Positions 45,191-56,943 of a stretch of DNA of 64,000 nt are shown piece by piece. The position numbers and the translations under genes were made by a program. The DNA is from Gambelia wislizenii (Eukaryota > Chordata > Lepidosauria > Squamata > Crotaphytidae): NCBI GenBank assembly GCA_030847615.1, contig JAUMIR010000003.1, positions 282,218,265 to 282,282,264 of the forward strand, written 5' to 3'. Under the pieces are notes generated by a model. It searched no databases. It was given only the letters and a program-made list of their open reading frames with translations, and was not told the DNA's origin. The stretch's first letter is position 1. Every line of letters begins with the position of its first letter.

Positions 45191-45831
45191 GGGGTTGCCT
45201 AGACAGTGAAAACAATCCTAATAGAATTCCCAGAGAATACTTTTTGTCTCAATGAGATCCAACTGAGATTCACAGTTTTTGGAAGGAGTGGGGCCCAAAA
45301 CTTCATTTACTGCACAAGAAAAGTCTTTGTGGCTTTTCCTGAGGTTTTTTGAATAATGCGTGGAAACGCGCATTACTGCTCGTTTTGACATCCCATTTGC
45401 AGTGCAGCACATTCTCAGCAAAGGCTGAAGTGGAAAGCTGATTGGTTGTATGTGTGCAGGGGGTGATCTTGCCGACAATGAAATGGCTAGAAGCACCATT
45501 TGAGTTTTGCATTACCAATTGTGCGCTTTTTTGCTGTGCTGAGGTGACTGAACAGCTTTTTTAAGTGTAAGGTTGCATTTGTACAACTTTGATTTAGAGT
45601 TTAAAAAAATACTGTGAAGCAGCAACAACTTGTGGAGAACAATAAGGTGAGTAATCCACACTCTGCCACCAGCTTGATTCACAGGCATGGCTGCTGTGTG
45701 TACACTTCAAACATGGATAGCTTTGCATACCAGTGACATTGCCAAAGGACTATGGAGACAAATGAACACTGCTGCAAATTTGCATTAATGCGTAGCAGCC
45801 CACGTTATATCTTCACATCTAGACAAGTCCA
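45191..45831 (+). mobile_element. Family E DNA transposon (copy E3)
   Basis: Left GGGTTGCCTAGACAGTGAAAA, right ATCTAGACAAGTCC. Body TTTTGTCTCAATGAGATCC, TTTGGAAGGAGTGGGGCC, CTGATTGGTTGTATGTGTGC, GCTGAGGTGACTG and ATGGAGACAAATGAACAC, in the same order as E1 and E2. Confidence 0.75.
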
Positions 45832-46063
45832 GCAGATGTGAAAAGCTGAAACTGAGTGGTAGTCAAGTTGTTTGCTAAATTACCTTTGAATTGAGCATCA
45901 TGGAATGCACAGCAACCACCTGTCAGTTAGAACTAGGGATGCTAATCATGCAAATAGACATGAGAAGGGGCAATGTTGGCTGTTTGTCAAGATAAACAGA
46001 CAATTTATACTGAAACTTAGTTCCCACTGTAGTTCCTTGAGAAAAAAGAGTGTCCTTATCTAT

Positions 46064-46671
46064 GGAGCTTTTCAGGTGTGTTTAAAGTGGCGTTATAGGA
46101 ATGCCAGGAGATTGCAAAAGGGCTCCCTTATCAGATAACATCATCCCCCATTGTTATGCACCCATTCTGTTCCCGTCCTGCCAGCACTGCTTTTTAATGA
46201 TGGGAGAAGTTGTCAATAGATCTCCCCATTCCGTTTCTGTCACGGATTTGCCTGCGTGTGACAAGGTGCCCCGTTTCGCTGGCGAAATCCCAGCATCAAT
46301 GGGAGGTCCCTGCCAGAACACTTCTGGGTGAGATCGGGACATCCAGGTAAGTGACACACTTTTTATGACCCTCCCCAGATTACTTTAACATTTTAAAGTG
46401 TGTTTTTGTGCTTGCTGTCACTTTTTTTCTGTTCCTTTTATTTTTGAATTTTCTGTGCTCACATCTTCTCGTGAGAATCTGCAGGATTTCGATCCAGGAA
46501 GTGAAGGGAGCTCCGTTAGAGCTCTGTTCACTCCTGGGTTGCCAGAATGATGTTAGAGAAGGTAAGTGTGGTGGGGAGGGTGATTGTGGTGGGTCAGGGA
46601 TGGGACAGGGGCGGGAGTGGAGATTGTGGGACAGGAACACTTTTTTTGTTCCTGTCTGATAATCTGCTAAA
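46064..46671 (+). mobile_element. Family C DNA transposon, diverged subtype (copy C4)
   Basis: Left GGAGCTTTTCAGGTGTG, right TTCCTGTCTGATAATC. Body shares GTCAATAGATCTCC, GCATCAATGGGAGG, CTTCTGGGTGAGATCG, CTTTTTATGACCCTCCC and TTAAAGTGTGTTTTTGTGC with C5. Different terminal bases indicate another subfamily. Confidence 0.65.
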
Positions 46672-47228
46672 ACCTTCTCTAACATCAGAATTTCTTAGCA
46701 TAGCTTATTTGAATCCCCAGCTTCCTAGTGATAGCTTTCCCAATGGCAGTTTGGAGGGAGGTGTTGGACAAATATGCATCTAACAGACATTGGGAATAGG
46801 TTATTACATTTAAAAAAAAAAAAAACCTAGGAGTAATCATCAGAAAGGGGGGGGAGGACTGGATTAGGAAATTGTATGCCCTAATGCTTAAAAAAAAAAA
46901 AAGTATTAGCCAAGGTTCACACATTTCATAGACTGAGACAAGAATAAGGTAATCATCCTCATATGGTAGTGAGCATTATATTTCGAAATATCCACATACA
47001 TCTACATACTTAAGTAGCTATAAACTTGTAGAAGATTATCACTGCATGGATTAGACTGGGCTAGAACCATTATGTAGGTTGTAGAAGCTTTTTGTTCCCA
47101 GAAACATTGTTTTCTTTAGCTTTTCAATACAAGAAAACATAATGGGGGCTCAAAACTGGAAGGCTGAAGTGGTACAGTCCACTTTACACCTTATGGCTTT
47201 ATAACCACTTTCTGTTGCATGTGTCTAT
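46672..47228. other. No recognised feature
   Basis: Two poly-A runs (46810-46824, 46888-46901) but no supported repeat or gene. Confidence 0.4.
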
Positions 47229-47441
47229 AGATTAGGAGCCTTTTCAACCTACATAGTTATAGCACTATGGATTCTATTTTGAAAGCCATCCCATTCAATG
47301 GAATCCTTAGATTTTCAGGGTATTTAGGCATCTAGAATTCTCAGCAAGAGAGCTCCAGTGGTTTTTCAAACTAAAAACCCCTGGTTTCCATAGGATGCAG
47401 CCATGGCAGTTAAAGTGGTAGCACTGTGTAATGTGAGAGAA
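47229..47441. mobile_element. Family F MITE (copy F4)
   Basis: TTTTCAACCTACATAGTTATAG at the left, GCTCCAGTGG, CCATAGGATGCAGCCATGGC, and GGTAGCACTGTGTAATGTGAG at the right follow the order of F1; the ends are inverted but decayed. Confidence 0.6.
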
Positions 47442-47947
47442 TCCCAGGTCTTACTCTCAGATCTGGGACTTAGTGCAAGTCTGGTTCTGTTTCTTGCCTG
47501 TATTTCATGAGGAAAATTCAATTGTTGAGGATATTTTTAGCAGATTGTGAGTCTTCTATAATTACAGCTTTAGCTAATAAATAAAAGTGCATATGGTTTA
47601 TATATGAGAGACTTGATTTATCCTAAAGTTTTGTGTGTGTATGTGTGTCTGCTTCCTCTTTTACTGTGCTTCGAACAGTTTCAAAAGACTTGACTTGACA
47701 AATTCCTAGGCTTTGGCGCAAGAAAAATAATCATTGCCTTGGTTAAATTGTTCTCACCCACATTGCTCAGTAGTGTTTATATAGGCCAGTCATTTGAAAT
47801 GTCCAAAATTGTTCAGTTATTTTTCCCGCTAAAATTTATTACACTTTGTTTCTTAACTGAAATTATGGCCTAAAGGGTAGAACAAACAAGTTGTTTTCTG
47901 CCTAGGTTTTACATTATCAATCCATGCAGTCCCCTCAGACGGAAATC

Positions 47948-48360
47948 CACAATTCTTTCTCAGTGCGATACTCTGTGAAAATTTGGATGAAAAAAGAGTA
48001 GTGGGGGAAGCAAACACTGGTCCCACCCTGTGTAAAAACTGACAGGATCACAAAGCTTGTCATGTTAATTGAATGTGGTACACCACAAAGGATATGACCC
48101 TTTCTCTATCACACCACACCAGGTCCCCTTTTATGCCACTAGGTAAAGAAACAAACATGCATGCACAATTCTTTCTCAATGCTATACTTTGTGAAAAATT
48201 TGGGTGAAAAAAAGAGGAGGGGGAAGCAAACATTGGTCCCCCACTCAGGGAAGCCTGACAGGATCACAAAGCTTGTCATGTTAACTGAATGTGGTATATG
48301 ACTCTTCTCAATCATACCACACCAGATCCTCCCATATGCCTCTAGGTAAAGAAACAAACA
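47948..48360. repeat. Direct tandem duplication of about 0.2 kb
   Basis: Units 47948-48157 and 48164-48360 share CACAATTCTTTCTCA, GGGGGAAGCAAACA, GACAGGATCACAAAGCTTGT, CATACCACACCAG-like and AGGTAAAGAAACAAACA at spacings of 216 falling to 203 bp because of small indels. No coding. Confidence 0.85.
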
Positions 48361-50095
48361 TTATTCTGAACCTTTGAGGTTACCCTATAAATTATAGGGT
48401 TACTTTATAACCCTATATATGCTCCATCTTTTATGCAGTACCTTTAGGGCTTTATAACAATGATCATAATAGCTAAAACTCATTTCAGAACCTTAAATTT
48501 GAAAATATATAAATCAAATAGCAACTAGCCTATAACAGGAGACTTCCCTGAATATTACAAATTCATACTACATTATGACAAGTCATGCTTATTCTGTTTT
48601 CAATTTGTTTTTCATTAACAAGTGTGTGTGTGTGGCAATGGGATATTTTAGAAACAAACCTGAACAATCTAAAGGCAACACCCACTTTGATGCATTTTGC
48701 TTATCTTGTGCCAGATAGAACTTCATAGCTGTAAACCACACATCAGAGTAATCTGGTACATGCCTACACATATTGAGGGCCTTGAGATTTACTCCATCAA
48801 TATGGGCTGGCAGCATTAATGGTTCAGCTCCTTTTTGTTTTGAACAGTTCTGCTACTAGGGCCACACTAAAGAGATCCAGATCACAAACCAGTGAAAACT
48901 CAGCAATTTGTAATCCCATAGATTACTCTGTCTCATTAATAGCACTTTAAAATTAATTGTCACTTAGATTGCACCCAAGTTATATGTGGCCAGCTGTGCA
49001 GCAAAAGGGAATGATTCAGCCTATGGTGAGTTCAGGGTATTGTCTGTATCACCCATGCAGACCAGTATGACCTTCAGTTTGCATTATCCCTACCCAACAT
49101 AGCCAGTGGGATAAGAAAATGGAAATCATAGTCAAGCAACAGCTAAATTGGCACACATTTCCCATCCCTAGTCTTGTAGATACATGAAACAGCAAAAGCA
49201 ACAAGAAGCTAAGCAAGTTTGTGTCTCCAACAGAGCTTAGAAAAGAATCCTTGGGGGTTGTAGTAATCAACAGTAAAATATTTCCAAGTTCCAATGTTCC
49301 CAAGCGGAACACTGCAAGGAGCTCTATGTACAATTCTTAGAGATCTATGGAAGAAAATTAGGGTATCAATTTAAATAAATACATAAAACATATTTTGTAT
49401 CATCATCTTTTGCTTCTTTGGTGCAATGTTGTAGCTGCTATCTCATCAGCTGGGGTAAAGAAGCAACATTTAGTATGAGAACAACCAAGGCTACTCCTTG
49501 CTGTTTCATATTTTCAGAACCATGTGCCTTTGTGATTCAGCTCCCAAGTTAGAGAACAGACAGAATCTTTTAGAATCCAGTCTAACATGACAATAAGTAA
49601 CAAGGCTTTCGACAAGAAGTCTGACTGAGAAAGCAGAGAGACCTGAGAGGCACAGGAAGTGGACTGTTGTAATTTCCTACTAAAGATAGAGACACCAGCA
49701 CTTATATTACATATTATGCCTCATTTGTCATATAGTGTAATACAGTTATGTATGTGTGGTTGTGTTTTAATAAGGGACCCTATTAAGTATAAACCACGCT
49801 CTTTGTTCATGGCAACTACAGCCTAAAGGATACAAAGGGCAGATGGCAAAATGTAGAAGTGAAACTAAAAGTTAGAGGAAACAGAAGAGCTTCAGAAGAA
49901 GGAAGACGCTGGCAGCAGCCTATAATAATTAGTGTTACTAAATTGAATCCTGTGGTTAAAACTTTGATACATGCATAATAATCACTCACCCCTGAGCACT
50001 GTTGTGTGTGGGGAGGTGTTTTGATGGCCTCAGATGAGGACGAGGCATACCATTGGTCCATGCCGTGCCATGCCATGGCATGGGAGAGGCAGAAG
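48361..50095. other. No recognised feature
   Basis: No supported gene or repeat. Confidence 0.4.
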
Positions 50096-50279
50096 CGGAG
50101 CTTACCTTACCTTATTTAAATCCTGCCACCCCGGCCTCTTCTCTTTCGCTTTTGTCAACCCACCCACCCGCCTCTGTTGCAGTATGAATTCTCTGGTTGT
50201 TTTTAGGGCAGGGTAGGAATTTTTACCTTTTTCCACTGGGTTTGTCCTACACCATACTGTCACTTTGGAATTAGAAAAT

Positions 50280-50735
50280 TGGCTTTGGGTGGAGTCATAA
50301 ATAGGCGGTCACTTGACAGGGAGTGTGGGAAATGGGGTTATTTCAGTGGTCACCTATGGCACCCCTTTTGGGTTGAAGGATGGGTCTATCAAACTGCACC
50401 CTGCAGATCATGTGGCTGGGGGCAGGGAGATAGGCTATCCTTGAGGCTGGCACCAGGTTTGAGCCCTCAACAGAAGTCATGTGGCTTGAGGTGTTTCATC
50501 CTGGGGTCTCGCCTTCCAGTAGATGGTGCCCGGGGGACATCCCCCTCGGGTTTCGCCCAGGGAAGCTGGGAGGTGGGTCTTGGGAGACCATCAGCTCCAG
50601 CTTTTCTGGAACTGGGTCTCCCCCCTGGTTTGCATACCTCAAGCAATAAATAAATAAATAGGTTAGATATTCAATAAAGTTGCCCAAATTTCAACCCAGC
50701 TTTTGTGTCTGACTCGTTATTTCATGCGTTGGTCA
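50280..50735 (+). mobile_element. Candidate solo LTR
   Basis: GC-rich block with CAGTAGATGGTGCCCGGGGG, then a run of AATAAATAAATAAATAGG and AATAAAGTTGCCC, followed by AGCTTTTGTGTCTGACTCG and TTATTTCA. The pairing of AATAAA with TGTGTCTGACTCGTTATTTCA resembles the R-U5 end of a retroviral or Gypsy LTR. The 5' boundary is unknown and no internal gag/pol is present. Confidence 0.4.
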
Positions 50736-51011
50736 TTAATCAACTATTTGCCCATAGCTTGACATAAGCTGTAATCCTGTACAAACATATCTGGGAGTAA
50801 GCTTCAGTGATACTGTGGGGCTTACTTTCACATGTACTTTCACAGGATGGCACCTGTTGTATTCCATGCAAGACTCAAGTATATAAACCCATTGATTTTT
50901 GTACAACAAATGATTACTTTCTTGTTTAGTGTCAACGAGATTCAGGCTATTGCCCACTAGTCACAGTAACTTCAGGTTGAGTCAGCTATGGATCACAAGA
51001 CTGATCCAGGA

Positions 51012-51126
51012 ATGGGGAGGCTTTTGCCCTCCAGACATTTTGGGCTACAACTCCATCAATGCTGGGTGGGGTTGGTGGGAATTGTAGGCCAAAACATCTG
51101 TAGGATCACAGGTTCCCCATCCCCAC
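51012..51126. mobile_element. hAT-like MITE, family J
   Basis: ATGGGGAGGCTTTTGCCCTCC..CATTTTGGGCTACAACTCC and GGAATTGTAGGCCAAAACATC..GGTTCCCCATCCCCA form an inverted repeat of about 115 bp, a small MITE frequent in reptile genomes. Confidence 0.75.
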
Positions 51127-51601
51127 TCTAGTGAGTTTGTGTCAAATTATGTCCCCTTTTTTTGCAGTGGAGGATGTTCCACACACCAAGAAAGAAAGAA
51201 AAATATATAAAAAGAGCAGAGTATTTTTTAAAAATCTTTTTACCTGGTTCAGGAGGGGGAGACCAACCTTTCCAAATCTGCCCGTGCTTACCTCTCTTCC
51301 CAAATCCTCATTTTCAGTTTGCCTTCCATTTCCTTTCATCTGTATTCCCACCCTTTCTGGTCATTGCCACCTTCATTCCACTATAATTGTTCAAATCCTT
51401 CTCCTCTTCATTCTCTGTTCCTCCTCATTTCTTTCCCCCTGCTTGCCCTCTGGCTCCTCCTCACTTTCCAACCCCTTAAAACCACCAGCAAGTCCTCTAC
51501 AACTTGCTATCTCTATCTCTCCATCCAACACAAAGGCGGGCAAGAAGGCCCAGATGAAAGCAATGGACCAAAGATTCAAGGTGGAGCTGCTAATGCTGCA
51601 T

Positions 51602-51615
51602 TACCTGTTGAAAGT
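51602..51615. repeat. Target-site duplication of LINE X2, left
   Basis: TACCTGTTGAAAGT, repeated exactly at 52530-52543 on the other side of the LINE. Confidence 0.9.
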
Positions 51616-52529
51616 CTCTCTTTCTCTGGCTTTTCTTCACAAACCAAGATTCAGGAAGGACTCATCCTGCGTTTTCTGCAAGCGCGCTGATAACCAAAAA
51701 GGCCAATCCGAGATAGACAAGTCCGGTTGCAAAAAGCACAGCAGAAGGTTTCCTCGGGTGATATTACCGGGTTGTGATTCTTTCTGAGTTGCCGTTTCTC
51801 TTCAAGACTTTTTCGGTGTGAGTTCTCAAATAAGGCTGCAGCATTGTGGATAGTGTGTCTCCATGCCTCCTGATGTGAGGCCAGGGCAGACCATTGTTGG
51901 TGATCAATTTGGCCGAGCCTGAGATGTTGTTTCAGGGAGTCCTTGTATCACTTTTTTGGAGCGCCCCTCTTACGCTGACCCATGGCGAGTTCACCGTAGA
52001 GTATTATTTTTGGGTGGCGATGGTCCTCCATCCTAGACACATGCCCTGCCCAGCGCAGCTGCATTCTCAATATCATGGCCTCAATGCTGGTGATCCCTGC
52101 TTGCTCAAGGACAGCAACATTCGTCACATAGTCAGTCCAGTGTATATTTAGGATTGTGCGTAAACAGCGCTGGTGGAAGCGTTCGAGGAGTCATAGGTGG
52201 TGGCGATAGGTGACCCATGTTTCAGATCCATAAAGGAGAATAGACAGTACAATGGCTCTATACACACTGATTTTTGTGTTTTGCCTCAGGTGTTTATTAC
52301 TCCAGATTCTTTTGTAAAGTCTTCCAAATGCGCTATGTGCCTTTGCTAATCTGTGATCGATCTCTCAGCTGCAGAGCTGTTTGGGCTGGAAGTCAACCTG
52401 AAGAAAACAGAAGTTTTTTTACCAGCCTGCACCACAGGACTAACACCACCATCCCCACATTGCCATTGGCAATTCTGTGCTTAAGTCCATTCAGCAGTTC
52501 ACCTACCTGGGAAGCATCATCTCCTCAGA
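51616..52529 (-). mobile_element. LINE copy X2 with 5' inversion
   Basis: Flanked by the 14-bp duplication TACCTGTTGAAAGT. The part 51616 to about 52345 is minus strand: RLAKAHSAFGRLYK-type start, the SILLYGSE and GELAMG blocks, the zinc finger, and the GCCAGAGAAAGAG tail. From about 52345 to 52529 the strand flips: on + it reads LSAAELFGLEVNLKKTEV and KSIQQFTYLGSIISSD, which is the RT segment lying just upstream of the FGRLYK block in the element. This is the product of twin priming during integration. 5'-truncated, and not coding as a whole. Confidence 0.9.
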
Positions 52530-52543
52530 TACCTGTTGAAAGT
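52530..52543. repeat. Target-site duplication of LINE X2, right
   Basis: TACCTGTTGAAAGT, identical to 51602-51615. Confidence 0.9.
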
Positions 52544-53009
52544 AAAGAGGCATTAACACTTGTATGGAGTGATTAGTGAGAAGGAGCTGTAGAAAGCATG
52601 CCTGCCCTTTCCTTTCACCTGTTTCTTTCTTTGATCTATGTAATCAAGCCTTTTTGCTTCCTTCCTGCCTTCCCCCTTCTTCAAAAGAGTTACTCCTTGG
52701 TCTTTCTTTATCCGGAAGGTATCATCCATGAGGCTCCCACCTCAGGGATGGCTTACATCCACATCCACGCATGACAGCCAGTTTTAGGGGCTCTTCTACT
52801 AAAATATTGGTAATCTCTCATTTTTGCTGTTGTTGTTGTTTCCTATCCCAAGATGGTTTTCCCCCTTTTTAACCTTACAAGAGCATCCTGAAAATTTCTC
52901 TCTTGTTTTCTAACACAAGTTCATATTACACTAGCTATACTTTATTATGTTTGATATAGATACCAAATATTCCCACATTATCTTGCCAACTCCACACAGC
53001 CTTTTCCTA
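52544..53009. other. No recognised feature
   Basis: Nothing supported. Confidence 0.4.
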
Positions 53010-53117
53010 CCCTAATGCCCTCCAAATGTTTTAGACTAAAAAACCCATCAGCCACTCCTAGCAATGGTGAAAGACTGTGGTGGCTGTAGTCTAAAATATC
53101 TGGAAAGCATTAGGGTA
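53010..53117. mobile_element. hAT-like MITE, family J
   Basis: CCTACCCTAATGCCCTCCAAATG..TTTTAGACTAAAAAACCC and GTGGCTGTAGTCTAAAATATC..AAAGCATTAGGGTAGGG are inverted ends; same family as 51012. Confidence 0.75.
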
Positions 53118-53878
53118 GGGAATGCTAATTTAAAAGACCCTCCTGGGTCAGGGAAATGAAATCAGAGCAATATCAATACCTAAGGGGACTATATATATAT
53201 CCTAAAAGACTTCAGCAAAAGAGGGAAGATGAATTTGAAGGACACACTTAAAGGCATAGTAGAATGCTCATATATTTTTAAAAATGACTTAAGAATTATA
53301 CGCATCCAACCTTATAATAAAACAAGAGAAATATATGATACTTATTCTTGTTAGGCCATAATTCCTTGAGCTGGTCCAATACTTTTTTGTTGCCTGAAGT
53401 AAAATAAAAAATGCTGCTGTATACAGAGCAGCTGACAGGATTGGGATGGGGTGGTATTCTCTGCCATACCAGAGGGCAGCCAGCTGGTTGGGGTGTGTGT
53501 GTGACAGGTTATGTAGCACACACTTCTTTCCTTCAACAAACAGCTGGAGAGTTTGCGAGGAACATGTGGGAAGCTGCCACTACTGCTTCTGAGCATCTGT
53601 TGTCTGAGATCATCACCTCACCCTGCCTAATGATAGAGCCAATCCTGCCATTCCTACACATTCATTCCTGTATATGTGATTCACTCAATAACTTCTCTGA
53701 GTATGCAGAGACCAGCCCACTCAGAGGGACAGTTGTCTACAGAATATTTAGTCAGCACTGGAGTGACATGTTCTCCAAATTCCCTAGGGGCTCGTTACTG
53801 ACAGGCCTTTCAAATATCCTTGTAGATTATTGCTGATCAAGTTGAATATTTATCCACAGTGACTACCTTCTAAGTGTC
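53118..53878. other. No recognised gene
   Basis: A 141-codon open frame at 53411-53836 has no recognisable domain; treated as chance. Confidence 0.35.
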
Positions 53879-53881
53879 TTA

Positions 53882-54208
53882 GGACTTTTTCGGATGCTGA
53901 AAAATAATGCAAGCAGCCTCGTCAGCTTGCGAGGCTGCTGCGCTGCAAAGCGTCCCTTTCGTATGACGCTCGCCCCTGCCGGTACTGTTGCGGTACCGCG
54001 GGGAGAGTTGAGTATCAGATTTCGTCATTTTTTAGTCACGATCAACTTTCTTGAGTAAAAAACAACGAAATATGATGCTCAACTCTCCCCACGGTACCGC
54101 AACAGTACCAGCAGAGGCGAGCGTTATATGAAAGGGACGCTTTGCAGCGCAGCAGCCTCGCAAGCTGACGAGGCTGCTTGCGTTATTTTTCATCATCCGA
54201 AAAAGTCC
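53882..54208. mobile_element. Hairpin MITE, family P (copy P2)
   Basis: 327-bp inverted repeat, perfect TTA on both sides (53879-53881, 54209-54211). Starts GGACTTTTTCGGATGC, ends ATCCGAAAAAGTCC. Interior GCAAGCAGCCTCGTCAGC, CGGTACTGTTGCGGTACCGC and TTGAGTATCAGATTTCGTC matches P1, so the two are the same family in + orientation, one upstream of RUNX1 and one in its intron. The arms are nearly identical to each other. Confidence 0.9.
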
Positions 54209-54567
54209 TTAATCTACATTTGTTCAGACTCTAGTCTTGGCACCTTTGAAACATAAAACTGAAAGAAGAACCCTGTCCTCTTGTTGAGGATGATACCAAA
54301 AGTAATATTGACAGATGGCAGTTCAGTCTTTCAGTGACAGTGGTGCTACATATTTTTTTTTATTGGAAAAGTTTTCATTAACTACATAACATATTTTACA
54401 CATTAAAAAAAACTAATACAGACATCTCAAACACCCATTCAACTCTATTTACATTTACAATGCATTAACATTTAAGTGGTGCTACATTTCTGTACTTCTT
54501 AAATCGGGAAAGTTCAGTCCAAAATGATACTTGATGATGTGGCCAAAAAGTGGGAGATGAAGTAAGT

Positions 54568-54737
54568 AAAGTAACAGAATTATCTCTTCCCCTTCTTTGG
54601 AAATAAAATCTGTGAAGGCAGTATATGGAGTTTCTCCCCCTCTCCAAATACCGCGAATCTCGTTTGGATCTCATTGGGACAAAAGGTACTCTCTGCAAAT
54701 TCTATGAGGAAATATTTTCATCATGTAGACAACCCCA
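54568..54737 (-). mobile_element. Family E fragment (copy E5)
   Basis: GATCTCATTGGGACAAAAGG, CAAATTCTATGAGGAAATATTTTC and ATGTAGACAACCCC are the complement of the left part of E1. Confidence 0.65.
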
Positions 54738-55342
54738 TTGTTTTAGTCCAAAAAAATTCTAGAGCATATTATAAGAACACAGCATTGTAATACCACTCTC
54801 CTTCCACGTGACATGTTTTTCAAACATTAATTACTAAGATGCCATGTGAAGAAGGACTGTCTCACATTAGTTCCCATGCTACCGTTGATACATTCTTCTC
54901 AGGAGTAGCATCCTAGCAATCTTGCTACTTTGCTTGTCAAATCTGAGCTGTTTTTACTACTTTTGTTTTGAACTATGTTTAAAAAAAACACCTTATTTGA
55001 TAGGGCCATAGTGCTCTTCCTCTCTTTTCCAGCACCAGACAGACACTACACAATCTAAAATTTCATCTGTCTGTCTGACATTCCTTTATTGATACAGCAT
55101 CTGGATATGTAAAACACATGAAGGTATCATTGCAAATCCTCAGTGACAGGATTGGCCAAAGTCAGCAGAGATGGGAGCCAATTTTTTACCACTGTGACAG
55201 ACCACACCTCCTGATTTTTGTCACTACATTTGCCAGATGTTGCAACTGGAAGTCACCTCTGATTTCAACTTTTCTCTTTATCTGGCCTATTTTGAGCCAG
55301 GAAAGTGGCAGGGCTCAGGGAGAGAATTTAGCAGTGGTGCAC
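54738..55342. other. No recognised feature
   Basis: Nothing supported. Confidence 0.4.
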
Positions 55343-55539
55343 TTTCACACTACACAATTACAGTACTGTGATTCCACCTTAACTGCCATGTTTCCATCTT
55401 ATGGGATCCTGGGCTTGCCCTTTTGCAATAAGCAAGCCCGGAGCTCTGGTGCCTCACCAAAATACAAACCCCCGTATTCCATAGGATGCAGCCATAGTAC
55501 TCAAATTGGAATATTAAGCTATAATTGTGTAGTGTGAAA
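55343..55539. mobile_element. Family F hAT-like MITE, complete (copy F1)
   Basis: TTCACACTACACAATTACAG and TATAATTGTGTAGTGTGAA are clean inverted termini; length about 197 bp. Interior CCTTAACTGCCATG, AGCTCTGGTGCCTCACCAAA and CCATAGGATGCAGCCATAG is the reference for F2-F4. Target duplication not resolved. Confidence 0.8.
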
Positions 55540-56654
55540 TGGCCCCATATCTTCTGTTCCTGAAAAGCAATATAATATTATTTTGTTACCTTGGGGTAAT
55601 TCCCCCCACATACACACACAAAATAGAGTGGCGGTGCAGGAAGCTGGGAGAGGCTTGGGGTCATAAAGAAGAGGTTGTGCCCACATGTAGCCATAGGCCA
55701 CACCTTCCCACTCCTTCTCTATGATGTAGAGTGAACTGTTAGAATGAACCATAGAAAGTTAATGATCACACAGGAAATTTGCAATATAGCAAGGGCCCTC
55801 CAACAACCTAGCCATTGAACCATTCTTCTGTGCCCTTTTTTTTTTCTTTAATGATAATTTAACAAATAACTTTGCCACAATTGAATGGCAAAGGTCCTAG
55901 GCAAGGCCATAGTTTATGATGCTAAATATCTGAAATGTAACAAAGGGCTACTCAGAAAATCATGCACAGTAGCTTGTGGAAAGGAAATCGAGTGAGAGAA
56001 ACTCATAAAAGACTTGGCATACTTGGGGGGAGGGCAGAGAGAAGAAGGATTGTACAATGTCTGATTTACACAGCCTTCTCACTGTTCTGTGATGCTCCAT
56101 TTTCCATTTTAAAGGCCTGGGTAATCCTGAAAGACCCATCACAGGAATTACTGGAAAGAAGGAGGTGAAATATCAAAAAGAAAACAATGTGCAGTTTGGT
56201 AAGGCTGAGAAGCAGCTCAGACAAGGCTGAGAGACTAGATCCAATGTCTGGGTTTTGAAATAGTGGTACATTTTCTACTTGCATTTGGCAAAGACTGTTA
56301 ATTCATAATTCTTCACTCTGTGCCCCAATACTATCAGTGGAAGAAAGCTTGAAACAGTGTGCCGTGGATTTATATCCTGCCAAAAGAGATGACGCTGTAG
56401 TTCAGTGGCAGAAAACATATTTTGCCAGCACAACAAGGTCCTCTCTTGCCTGAATCTCCATGCATCTCTCTAGCTACAAGGTTCTAGAAAGCTGCTCTCT
56501 GCTAGGCTAAAACAGAGCCGGGGTGGGGAGGATACTTTTTAAAGTTTTGTTTAGAGTATAACTTACAGAAATGCAGCTGGGGGATTCTGGGGAATGTGGT
56601 CCAAAAAAAGTACCCTTTCCATGCTCTAAGTAAAAGAATCCTAATGCTGTTCCT
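55540..56654. other. No recognised feature
   Basis: Short AT- and purine-rich ORFs only. Confidence 0.4.
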
Positions 56655-56875
56655 GTTGTGTGCCTTTAAGTAGTTTCTGACTTAAGAAAAGTCTAAAGGG
56701 AACCTATCACAGGGTTTTCTTGGCATGATTTGTTCAGTGTGGAGTTTGCCATTGCCTTCATCTGAGGCTGAGAGAGTGTAACTTGCCCAAGGTCACTCAG
56801 TGGCTGATTTGAACCCAGGTCTCCCAGAATCCTACTCCAAGACTCAAACCACTGCACCACAGTGTATCTTGATAA
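56655..56875 (-). mobile_element. tRNA-derived SINE
   Basis: TTGTGTGCCTTTAAGTAGTTTC..ACAGGGTTTTCTTGGC..TTGCCATTGCCTTCATCTGAGG..AAGGTCACTCAGTGG..TTTGAACCCAGGTCTCC..AACCACTGCACCACAGTG is the full SINE in complement. Confidence 0.88.
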
Positions 56876-56943
56876 AATAATACTCACTCTAAAAAGATCC
56901 CAATTCTTAATGGAACTCTATATTGCAAAGCAAATGGAAGTCA

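Noticed and set aside
53411..53836. 141-codon ORF
   Set aside because: No recognisable domain; composition like non-coding sequence.
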